Of a stretch of 6,531 bases of DNA, positions 1 to 5,174 are shown piece by piece; position 1 is the first letter of the stretch, and each line of letters opens with the position of its first letter. The translations under genes and the position numbers were made by a program. The notes below the pieces were generated by a model that ran no database searches, was not told where the DNA came from, and was given only the letters and a program-made list of their open reading frames with translations. The DNA is from Desulfobacteraceae bacterium (lineage in GTDB: Bacteria; Desulfobacterota; Desulfobacteria; Desulfobacterales; ETH-SRB1): assembly GCA_030638305.1 (NCBI GenBank), contig DAOWEW010000253.1, positions 1 through 6,531 on the forward strand. The letters are read 5' to 3'.

Positions 1-372
1 GAGATAAACTGCCACACCGAGTTTGTTGCAAAAAATGATGAGTTTAAAGAATTTGCAAAAAATATTGCTATGCATATTGCGGCAACAGATCCTGTGGGCA
101 TCGCATCCGATGATGTGCCTGATGACATAATAAATAAAGAAAAAGAGATATATCGCATTCAGGCTATTGAAATGGGAAAACCGGAAAATGTGGCAGAGAA
201 AATAGTTGAGGGAAAACTTAACAAGTTTTATAAGGATAATTGCCTGTTGAATCAGGCATATGTGCGTAATCCTGATATGTCTGTATCGGATCTTTTGAAT
301 GATATGATTGCAAAGATGGGCGAGAATATAACAATTAAACGTTTTGTAAGATTTCAGATAGGGGATTCTTAA
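1..372 (+). CDS. tsf: Elongation factor Ts, C-terminal part (5' end outside the window)
   Basis: The reading frame is open from base 1 to a TAA at 370-372, giving the last 123 residues. EF-Ts is the cytosolic guanine nucleotide exchange factor that recycles EF-Tu-GDP during translation elongation. The fragment opens inside the family's signature core: INCHTEFVAKNDEF at residues 2-15 matches the usual NCxTDFVAKxxxF segment that contacts the EF-Tu nucleotide site. It continues with KNIAMHIAA, GKPENVAEKIVEGKLNKFY (about residues 59-77) and the C-terminal block GENITIKRFVRF. The short distance from core to C terminus fits the compact EF-Ts of about 200 residues rather than the longer E. coli type. 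One oddity is Glu at residue 7 where E. coli has Asp80. The true start and the usual upstream rpsB lie outside. The first internal Met (position 70) is not the start. pyrH follows after 3 nt in the same frame. Confidence 0.96.
   Translation, partial: EINCHTEFVAKNDEFKEFAKNIAMHIAATDPVGIASDDVPDDIINKEKEIYRIQAIEMGKPENVAEKIVEGKLNKFYKDNCLLNQAYVRNPDMSVSDLLNDMIAKMGENITIKRFVRFQIGDS
360..365 (+). promoter_or_regulatory. Ribosome binding site for pyrH (supports TTG start)
   Basis: AGGGGA lies at the end of tsf, 10 nt before the TTG at 376. It is the only Shine-Dalgarno-like sequence near the pyrH start and supports initiation at TTG, because the next in-frame ATG (430) falls after the conserved LSGEAL motif. 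Confidence 0.6.
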
Positions 373-375
373 ACA

Positions 376-1092
376 TTGACACTACCGAGATACAATAGAG
401 TTCTGTTAAAATTAAGCGGTGAGGCTTTAATGGGCGATCAGAGCTTTGGTATTAGCCCGGAAATAATAAATTATGTAGCTGAAGAGATCCGTTCGATATT
501 TGATCTCGGGATTCAGATAGCCATCGTTGTCGGCGGCGGCAATATTTTCAGAGGGCTTGCGGCAAGCTCATTTGGTATGGATCGAACTTCCGCTGACCAT
601 ATGGGTATGCTGGCAACGGTAATCAATAGCCTTGCATTGCAGGACGCACTTGAAAAAAAAAGTATTCAGACGCGTATTCAGTCTGCAATATCAATGCATG
701 AGGTGGCTGAACCTTACATTCTTCGCAAAGCTATTCGTCATCTTGAAAAAGGACGTGTAGTTATTTTTGCTGCAGGTACTGGAAATCCCTATTTTACTAC
801 AGATACTGCTGCAGTTTTAAGAGGTCAGGAGATTCATGCCGAGATTTTGTTGAAAGCCACCAGAGTTGCCGGTTTGTATGATTCAGATCCTCTTATTAAT
901 AAAGATGCAGGGTTCATTAAAAAAATTACGTATATAGAAGTTTTGGAAAGACAGCTCAAAATTATGGATATGACAGCGATTTCTCTCGCTATGGAGAACC
1001 AGCTTCCTCTTATAATTTTTGATGTTAAAACCAGGGGAAATCTCAGAAAAATAATATGTGGAGAGGAAATCGGAACCAGAATAAACAATTGA
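376..1092 (+). CDS. pyrH: UMP kinase (uridylate kinase)
   Basis: PyrH is the bacterial hexameric UMP kinase of the amino acid kinase fold. It converts UMP and ATP to UDP and ADP in the cytosol for pyrimidine nucleotide supply. The 238-residue product is close to E. coli PyrH (241). Visible motifs are KLSGEAL (12-18, phosphate binding), [10 protein letters not shown] (51-60), DHMGMLAT (74-81, UMP-binding Asp74), [10 protein letters not shown] (134-143, Asp143), YDSDP (168-172) and KIMDMTA (195-201, Asp198). In the segment [13 protein letters not shown], Ala165 stands where most relatives, E. coli included, have Asp (KVDGV). The other catalytic or binding aspartates recognised from E. coli (77, 146, 174, 201) are kept; E. 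coli Asp159 is Glu156 here. The start is TTG: the frame is blocked upstream by the tsf TAA at 370-372, and the first internal ATG would delete the first nucleotide-binding motif. Only one sense codon (ACA) separates the tsf stop from this start, so tsf and pyrH share a frame and are probably translationally coupled. Confidence 0.97.
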   Translation: MTLPRYNRVLLKLSGEALMGDQSFGISPEIINYVAEEIRSIFDLGIQIAIVVGGGNIFRGLAASSFGMDRTSADHMGMLATVINSLALQDALEKKSIQTRIQSAISMHEVAEPYILRKAIRHLEKGRVVIFAAGTGNPYFTTDTAAVLRGQEIHAEILLKATRVAGLYDSDPLINKDAGFIKKITYIEVLERQLKIMDMTAISLAMENQLPLIIFDVKTRGNLRKIICGEEIGTRINN

Positions 1093-1099
1093 TGACGAA

Positions 1100-1106
1100 A
1101 AGGTGA
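1100..1106 (+). promoter_or_regulatory. Ribosome binding site for frr (decides the start)
   Basis: AAGGTGA sits 5 nt upstream of the ATG at 1112. A longer reading would start at the GTG at 1103, but that GTG lies inside this Shine-Dalgarno sequence, so ATG 1112 is preferred. Confidence 0.75.
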
Positions 1107-1111
1107 AATAT

Positions 1112-1672
1112 ATGCTGGAATCCATATATAAAGAAACAAAAGAAAATATGGCTAAATCAATTGCTGCTCTTAAAAAGGAGTTAAATAAAGTCAGAACCGG
1201 CCGCGCTTCTCTTTCTTTGCTTGATGGAATATTTGTTGATTATTACGGCACCCGGACTCCCATTAACCAGATGGCCTCACTCTCAATTCCGGAAAGCCGC
1301 CTTATTATAATACAGCCATGGGATGTTACCGCAATAAAGGAAATTGAAAAAGCAATATTGAAATCTGATTTGGGCATTACTCCTTCGAACGATGGTAAAA
1401 TTATTCGCATATCCATTCCACCGCTTACGGAAGGAAGACGCAAGGAACTTGCAAAAATCGTACGAAAAATTTGTGAAGACTATAAGGTGGCGATACGCAA
1501 TATCAGACGCGATTCAAACGAACTGATCAAAGGTTTGAAAAAGGATGGCGATGTTTCGGAAGATGATGCGTTCAAAGCACAGGACCAGGTCCAAAAGATA
1601 ACTGATGAACAGATCAAGCATATAAATGACAGCATCTTTAAAGAAAAAGAGAAGGAAATCCTTGAATTCTAA
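1112..1672 (+). CDS. frr: Ribosome recycling factor
   Basis: RRF works with EF-G in the cytosol to split the post-termination ribosome and release mRNA and tRNA. From ATG 1112 the protein has 186 residues against 185 in E. coli, and its first 40 residues align without gaps to the E. coli protein (RTGRAS at 28-33, LLDGI at 36-40). This independently supports that start over the GTG nine bases upstream. The long-helix domain I is formed by the N-terminal 30 residues and the region from about 105 on, with PPLTEGRRKEL (103-113) and the conserved arginines of RNIRRD (Arg129, Arg132, same numbering as E. coli). Residues about 31-104 form the beta-rich domain II (VDYYGTRTPINQMA). The C-terminal helix ends in KEKEKEILEF. 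The gene follows pyrH by 19 nt and its last 11 nt overlap the preferred uppS start. Nothing is missing or broken. Confidence 0.97.
   Translation: MLESIYKETKENMAKSIAALKKELNKVRTGRASLSLLDGIFVDYYGTRTPINQMASLSIPESRLIIIQPWDVTAIKEIEKAILKSDLGITPSNDGKIIRISIPPLTEGRRKELAKIVRKICEDYKVAIRNIRRDSNELIKGLKKDGDVSEDDAFKAQDQVQKITDEQIKHINDSIFKEKEKEILEF
1651..1656 (+). promoter_or_regulatory. Ribosome binding site for uppS (supports TTG start)
   Basis: GAAGGA within the last codons of frr lies 5 nt before the TTG at 1662. The alternative in-frame ATG at 1626 has no comparable sequence in front of it. This favours TTG 1662 as the uppS start. Confidence 0.65.
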
Positions 1673-2405
1673 TGAATTTTCTTCTGTTAATACAGATATT
1701 GATATAGCCAGTCTCCCCTGTCATATCGCCATCATTATGGATGGTAATGGCCGTTGGGCAAAAAAGCGTATTTTAAATCGCATTGAAGGACATAAAAAAG
1801 GGACTGATGTTGTTCGGGTTATAGTGAGAACCTGTAGTGAGATAGGTATTTCCTTCCTGACCTTATATGCTTTTTCTACTGAAAACTGGCAGAGGCCAAA
1901 AACCGAAGTCGCCGCTCTTATGTTCATTCTGAAGAATTTTCTTGAGTCAGAACAGAAAGAAATGATGGATAATAATATCCGTCTCAATGCCATTGGACAG
2001 ATAGAAAAGCTGCCGGAAAATGTCCGGCAAATCCTGCATAAGACAATAAATCTAACAAAAAAAAACACCGGTTTAATTCTTAACCTTGCATTGAGCTATG
2101 GAAGCCGCTCCGAGATAGTCAGGATGGTCAGGAAAATAGCAATAAAAACAAAAGAAGGCAAAATTGATCCTGATTTAATAACTCCCGAACTTGTATCTGA
2201 TTTCCTTTACACAAAAGCAATGCCCGATCCGGATCTACTTATAAGAACCAGCGGTGAAATGCGCATCAGTAATTTTCTTCTCTGGCAAATTGCTTACGCG
2301 GAGATTTTCGTTACAAAAACCTTATGGCCGGACTTTAGCAAACAGGAGTTTTTGCAAATTCTGAAACACTATCAGAGCCGTGAACGCAGGTTCGGAAAAG
2401 TTTAA
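1662..2405 (+). CDS. uppS: Undecaprenyl diphosphate synthase (cis-prenyltransferase)
   Basis: UppS condenses isopentenyl diphosphate onto farnesyl diphosphate in cis to make C55 undecaprenyl diphosphate, the carrier lipid for peptidoglycan and surface polysaccharides. It acts at the cytoplasmic membrane face. With the TTG start the product is 247 residues (E. coli 253) and catalytic positions fall one residue after E. coli numbering: HIAIIMDGNGRWAKKR (21-36, Asp27 binds Mg and diphosphate), GHKKG (43-47), LYAFSTENWQRP (68-79), LSYGSRSEI (144-152), LIRTSGEMRISNFLLWQIAYAE (193-214) with Arg195, Glu199, Arg201, Ser203 and Glu214. All known active-site residues are present. The alternative ATG at 1626 would add a Lys/Arg-rich leader (MTASLKKKRRKS) that is just an out-of-frame reading of the frr tail. 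The gene overlaps frr by 11 nt, so coupled translation is likely. It sits downstream of nucleotide and translation genes and upstream of cdsA, as in many bacteria. Confidence 0.95.
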   Translation: MNSNEFSSVNTDIDIASLPCHIAIIMDGNGRWAKKRILNRIEGHKKGTDVVRVIVRTCSEIGISFLTLYAFSTENWQRPKTEVAALMFILKNFLESEQKEMMDNNIRLNAIGQIEKLPENVRQILHKTINLTKKNTGLILNLALSYGSRSEIVRMVRKIAIKTKEGKIDPDLITPELVSDFLYTKAMPDPDLLIRTSGEMRISNFLLWQIAYAEIFVTKTLWPDFSKQEFLQILKHYQSRERRFGKV

Positions 2406-2422
2406 AATAATAATTAAGCAAT

Positions 2423-3235
2423 ATGCATTTAAAACGTTGGATTACAAGCATTGCCGCTCTTCCCTTTCTTTTTTTGATGATTTACAAGGGTGGGCTTTTA
2501 TTCGCTGTTTCAGTGAGTATAATATGCTTTTTGGCCATGTGGGAATACTTTCGTATTGTTTTTAATAGAAAAGGTAAAACCATATCAGGCATTATCCTGC
2601 TTACAGGTTCGATTGTCGGGCCTGTCATTATATGGGCGGCTTATAAAAACGCATTAGATTTTATTATAATCATAGTTGCTTTTAATTTAATTATTTCCGG
2701 CCTGTTTACTATTACACAATTTAAATCTGATCCGTTCATACTTGAAAATTTTAATAAGCAACTTATGGGAATTATTTATATTCCTGTATTACTTTCCTTT
2801 CTGATTCTGATCCGTAACGGTACAGACGGAATGCTATGGATTTTTTTCCTGTTATTTGTAGTTTTTGCCGGTGATACAGGTGCATTTTATGTCGGTTCTT
2901 ACCTGGGTAGTCACAAGCTTTGCCCTTCAGTGAGCCCCAAAAAGACAATAGAGGGTTCAATAGGCGGGTTTTCTTCAAATTTGATCATCGGACTAGTTTT
3001 TAAATGTGTTTTTTTCCCCTCGCTGCCATGGGGAACAAGCATTCTTTTATTTCTCTTAATTGGTATCGCAGGCCAGGCAGGCGATCTGTTTGAATCAGCA
3101 CTAAAACGTTCCGCTGCTATTAAGGACTCCGGTTCATTATTGCCGGGGCATGGCGGCATTCTGGATCGTATTGACGCTCTTTTGTTTGCCGCTCCTGTAG
3201 CATATTTTTTTAAGGAATATTTATTTATGAGGTAA
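2423..3235 (+). CDS. cdsA: Phosphatidate cytidylyltransferase (CDP-diglyceride synthase)
   Basis: CdsA is an inner-membrane enzyme that makes CDP-diacylglycerol from CTP and phosphatidic acid, the branch point for bacterial phospholipids. The 270-residue product is mostly hydrophobic, with several predicted membrane segments (for example about 9-20, 27-45, 55-73, 78-98, 115-131, 136-151, 184-200, 206-217). The family signature is complete: S-x-L-K-R-x4-K-D-x-G-x2-L-P-x-H-G-G-x2-D-R-x-D at 225-251. Upstream come FAGDTGAF (148-155) and SPKKTIEGSIGG (171-182), the usual cytidylyltransferase blocks. The ATG at 2423 lies 17 nt after the uppS stop with only a weak TAAG-like ribosome site, but the MHLKRWITS start is typical of the family. 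This gene is lower in G+C in its membrane-coding part (one 60-nt stretch at 2641-2700 has 12 G/C). The 3' end is TTTATGAGGTAA. The GAGG here serves the next gene. Confidence 0.96.
   Translation: MHLKRWITSIAALPFLFLMIYKGGLLFAVSVSIICFLAMWEYFRIVFNRKGKTISGIILLTGSIVGPVIIWAAYKNALDFIIIIVAFNLIISGLFTITQFKSDPFILENFNKQLMGIIYIPVLLSFLILIRNGTDGMLWIFFLLFVVFAGDTGAFYVGSYLGSHKLCPSVSPKKTIEGSIGGFSSNLIIGLVFKCVFFPSLPWGTSILLFLLIGIAGQAGDLFESALKRSAAIKDSGSLLPGHGGILDRIDALLFAAPVAYFFKEYLFMR
3221..3230 (+). repeat. Left copy of 10-bp direct repeat flanking the toxin-antitoxin module
   Basis: TTATTTATGA at the last codons of cdsA is repeated exactly at 3890-3899, across the dxr start codon. The two copies bracket the two small genes. 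It could be a target duplication or a trace of recombination, or a chance match in AT-rich sequence. Confidence 0.45.
3229..3232 (+). promoter_or_regulatory. Ribosome binding site for the antitoxin gene, inside cdsA
   Basis: GAGG within the last codons of cdsA (ATG-AGG) lies 7 nt before ATG 3240. With only 4 nt between the cdsA stop and this start, the antitoxin gene is probably translated from the cdsA operon mRNA. Confidence 0.6.
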
Positions 3236-3239
3236 CACG

Positions 3240-3578
3240 ATGAAAATGCAAACAGCTTTGCAATCCTCAGTATATGAGCAGACGGTAATCAACATCATAC
3301 GTAAACTGCCGCCTGAACGTATCATGCAACTCATTGATTTTGCACAATTTCTTGAATTCCAGATTGTTCAAAAAAACAACGATGACCGGTTGGATAAAGA
3401 AGAAACCGAAACAGAAGAAGGAATCCGTGCCAGCGAAAAAAAGTGGGACGAGTTATTCGTCAAGCCGGAAGCAAAGCATGTCATGCGTAAAATGGCGCAC
3501 GAAGCACTTGAAGACTATCGTGCAGGACGAACTACTGACATAGCAATCACTAAAGACGGGCGGCTTGCGCCGGCATGA
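3240..3578 (+). CDS. Putative antitoxin of a type II toxin-antitoxin pair (DUF2281-like N terminus)
   Basis: This 112-residue protein is not a member of the surrounding housekeeping families. Residues 19-41 (IIRKLPPERIMQLIDFAQFLEFQ) resemble the short helical DUF2281-type segment seen in many small antitoxins. A charged, low-complexity linker (about 46-68, rich in Lys, Asp and Glu) follows. The C-terminal part (69-111: WDELF, then HEALEDYRAGRTTDI, then DGRLAP) resembles the toxin-binding tail of antitoxins paired with RelE/ParE-like toxins. No classical DNA-binding domain is obvious, so autoregulation is uncertain. Its TGA overlaps the next gene's ATG (ATGA, 3575-3578), the usual coupling of antitoxin-first pairs. 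Sampled stretches have about 50% G+C, higher than cdsA or rseP, in line with acquisition by transfer. The start ATG 3240 has a GAGG at good spacing; ATG 3246 is a possible alternative. Function is inferred from partner, length and motifs, not proven. Confidence 0.75.
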   Translation: MKMQTALQSSVYEQTVINIIRKLPPERIMQLIDFAQFLEFQIVQKNNDDRLDKEETETEEGIRASEKKWDELFVKPEAKHVMRKMAHEALEDYRAGRTTDIAITKDGRLAPA

Positions 3579-3838
3579 AATCACAGGCAACTCCAAAATT
3601 TTGGAAGTTTTATATGCGTCTTTCTCGCAATGTGCAACAGCAAGCACGAAAGGCTTATCAAGTGTGGAAGGTAAATCCCTACCATCCAAGCTTGCGCTTC
3701 AAGCGAGTAGATGACAAAGAATCAATCTATTCTGCGCGTGTGAGCAACGATTATCGGGCTCTTGGTTTTCTTGAAGGCGATATGGTACTTTGGTATTGGA
3801 TTGGCAACCATGACGAATACGAACGTTTGTTGAAGTGA
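3575..3838 (+). CDS. Putative RelE/ParE-superfamily toxin
   Basis: An 87-residue basic protein with the size and block order of ParE-like/RelE-fold toxins: N-terminal helices (FWKFYMRLSRNVQQQARKAYQVW, about 9-31), then NPYHPSLRFKRV (34-45), YSARVSNDYRAL (52-63) and a C-terminal WYWIGNHDEYERLL (73-86). The HP-SLRFK, YS-RV-YRA and W-IG-HDEYERL pattern is characteristic of ParE-like toxins, often annotated simply as RelE/ParE family. Members of the superfamily act in the cytosol, either cutting mRNA at the ribosome (RelE, YafQ) or poisoning gyrase (ParE). The target here cannot be told from sequence. The gene starts within the antitoxin stop (ATGA) and lacks its own good ribosome site, so it should be made at a level tied to the antitoxin. 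No truncation or frameshift is seen, so the toxin looks intact. It ends 57 nt before dxr. Confidence 0.82.
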   Translation: MKSQATPKFWKFYMRLSRNVQQQARKAYQVWKVNPYHPSLRFKRVDDKESIYSARVSNDYRALGFLEGDMVLWYWIGNHDEYERLLK

Positions 3839-3889
3839 AGCCAATGAGTGAATACGGTGTGCAGGTTGGACATGAATTTTTGGTATTAA

Positions 3890-3899
3890 TTATTTATGA
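3890..3899 (+). repeat. Right copy of 10-bp direct repeat flanking the toxin-antitoxin module
   Basis: TTATTTATGA, identical to 3221-3230. This copy covers the start codon of dxr (ATG 3896). The distance between copies is 669 nt, essentially the length of the inserted module plus its trailing spacer. Confidence 0.45.
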
Positions 3900-5047
3900 A
3901 GAATCTCTCAATACTCGGATCTACCGGATCCATAGGACGTAATACTCTTAAGATTGTAGAAATGTTTCGTGACCGGTTTGAGATCAAAGCTCTTGCTGCG
4001 GCGAGTAATGTTGAATTACTTGCCGGACAGATCGAAACATTTCATCCTGAGATAGCTGTGGTTTTTGATGAAAACAGAGCTTTAGAATTGAAGAATATGC
4101 TTCCGGCAGGAGCAGGTGTCGAAATATTGTATGGAGAAGATGGTTACAAGGCGGCAGCTACTTATGATTCCGTTGAACTGGTTGTAACCGCTATCGTAGG
4201 TGCTGCCGGATTGATGCCTGCACTGGCGGCAATTGAAGCCGGAAAGAACATTGCGCTGGCCAATAAGGAAACTCTTGTGATGGCTGGTGAAATCGTTATG
4301 AAAAAAGCAGCGGAAAAAGGTATAAGCATACTTCCCGTAGATAGCGAGCATAGCGCTATATTCCAATGCATAGCAGGCCAACGCAGGGAAGATATGGACA
4401 AGATACTGCTGACAGCTTCAGGCGGTCCGTTTTTAAACAAGCCGGCAAACGAATTTGTCTCAATAAAACCGGAAGATGCTCTGAATCATCCTACATGGCA
4501 GATGGGCAAAAAGATCAGCATTGATTCAGCTACTCTTATGAACAAGGGGCTTGAGGTGATTGAGGCAAAATATCTTTTCGGAGTATCACACAATATGATT
4601 AAGGTTGTAATTCATCCGCAAAGTGTGATTCACTCAATGGTTGCCTATAGAGATGGGGCGGTTATTGCTCAACTCGGCATACCGGATATGAAGGGGGCTA
4701 TAGCATATGCCATGTCCTGGCCGGAACGTCTTTTGCTTAAGCAACCGATTCCGGATTTTGCAAATATGGCAGCACTTACATTTCAGCAGCCCGACTTGAA
4801 AAAGTTTCCTTGTCTTGCACTGGCTTTTCAAGCCTGTGAAACAGGCGGAACAATGCCTGCGGTTTTAAATGCATCAAATGAAGTGGCAGTTGAAGCCTTT
4901 CTGAATAAACAAATTTCATTTACCGACATTCCGAAGTTAATAAAAAATACAATGGAGAAACATTCATCTGTTAAAGATCCATTATTATCCGATATTCTTG
5001 AAGCTGATAAGTGGGCAAGAGAGACAGTTGAAGAGCTGATGAACTAA
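3896..5047 (+). CDS. dxr: 1-deoxy-D-xylulose 5-phosphate reductoisomerase
   Basis: DXR (IspC) converts DXP to 2-C-methyl-D-erythritol 4-phosphate with NADPH and a divalent metal. This is the committed step of the MEP isoprenoid pathway and the target of fosmidomycin. The 383-residue product is near the usual 385-400. The NADPH-binding loop is LGSTGSIG (7-14). ALANKETLV (120-128) follows, then the metal site PVDSEHSAIFQ (147-157: Asp149, Glu151, neighbouring His152), LTASGGPF (172-179), HPTWQMGKKISIDSATLMNK (198-217: His198, Trp201, Asn216, Lys217) and Glu220 as third metal ligand in GLEVIEA. HPQSVIHSMV follows. All active-site residues are in place. The start is fixed by a TAA three codons upstream (3887-3889) and by the N-terminal loop. 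No Shine-Dalgarno sequence is visible within 20 nt, only AT-rich sequence. DXR feeds precursors to the UppS encoded upstream, and dxr normally abuts cdsA; here the two are separated by the small gene pair. Confidence 0.97.
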   Translation: MKNLSILGSTGSIGRNTLKIVEMFRDRFEIKALAAASNVELLAGQIETFHPEIAVVFDENRALELKNMLPAGAGVEILYGEDGYKAAATYDSVELVVTAIVGAAGLMPALAAIEAGKNIALANKETLVMAGEIVMKKAAEKGISILPVDSEHSAIFQCIAGQRREDMDKILLTASGGPFLNKPANEFVSIKPEDALNHPTWQMGKKISIDSATLMNKGLEVIEAKYLFGVSHNMIKVVIHPQSVIHSMVAYRDGAVIAQLGIPDMKGAIAYAMSWPERLLLKQPIPDFANMAALTFQQPDLKKFPCLALAFQACETGGTMPAVLNASNEVAVEAFLNKQISFTDIPKLIKNTMEKHSSVKDPLLSDILEADKWARETVEELMN

Positions 5048-5096
5048 CGGTTGTCGGTTTACGGTTGTCAGTTCACGGTTCACAGTTAACGGCTTA
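5048..5096 (+). repeat. Tandem heptanucleotide repeat array (CGGTTNN) after dxr
   Basis: Immediately after the dxr stop, seven consecutive 7-nt units start at 5048, 5055, 5062, 5069, 5076, 5083 and 5090. The consensus is CGGTTNA. Unit 1 and unit 3 are identical (CGGTTGT); units 4 and 6 change the second base (CAGTT), and unit 7 reads CGGCTTA. Beyond 5096 the periodicity decays. The array is non-coding and its first units are matched by an inverted copy at 5114-5139. No function can be assigned. A 7-nt period cannot encode a constant reading-frame peptide and looks like replication-slippage sequence. Confidence 0.8.
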
Positions 5097-5113
5097 CTAT
5101 TGCTCAAAACATA

Positions 5114-5139
5114 AAACCGACAACAGATAACCGTCAACC
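5114..5139 (+). repeat. Inverted copy of the heptad repeat (right arm)
   Basis: AAACCGACAAC at 5114-5124 is the exact reverse complement of 5050-5060. Over the full 26 nt (5114-5139), the reverse complement matches 5049-5074 at 20 of 26 positions without gaps. The two arms could form a long imperfect hairpin with a loop of about 40-50 nt in the dxr-rseP spacer. No T-run follows, so it is not a standard intrinsic terminator. The rest of the spacer up to rseP (5140-5174) is A-rich, nearly lacks G, and includes an AATAAC tandem repeat at 5141-5157. It offers no clear Shine-Dalgarno sequence. Confidence 0.7.
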
Positions 5140-5174
5140 AAATAACAATAACAATAAGAAAAAACAAAACCATT

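Noticed and set aside
376..396. TTGACA (376-381) followed by TACAAT (391-396), promoter-like
   Set aside because: The spacing between the hexamers is only 9 nt, and TTGACA is explained by the TTG start codon plus ACA of pyrH.
1103..1111. GTG start for frr nine bases upstream of ATG 1112
   Set aside because: The GTG lies within the Shine-Dalgarno sequence, and the N terminus aligns without gaps to E. coli RRF from ATG 1112.
834..1139. Minus-strand ORFs opposite pyrH, frr, uppS, cdsA, dxr and rseP
   Set aside because: All lie antisense within well-supported genes and show no family motifs, so they are shadow frames.
2012..2028. Perfect 6-bp hairpin (GCCGGA / TCCGGC with 5-nt loop)
   Set aside because: It lies inside the uppS coding region and is not followed by a T-run, so it is not a terminator.
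3866..3895. Possible promoter before dxr (TTGGAC at 3866-3871 with AT-rich sequence after it)
   Set aside because: The -10 match at proper spacing is poor in a naturally AT-rich stretch, and initiation would fall inside dxr.
3844..3942. 32-codon ORF from ATG 3844 overlapping the dxr start
   Set aside because: It runs mostly through the spacer and dxr in another frame, has no recognisable motif and no ribosome site, so it is most likely chance.
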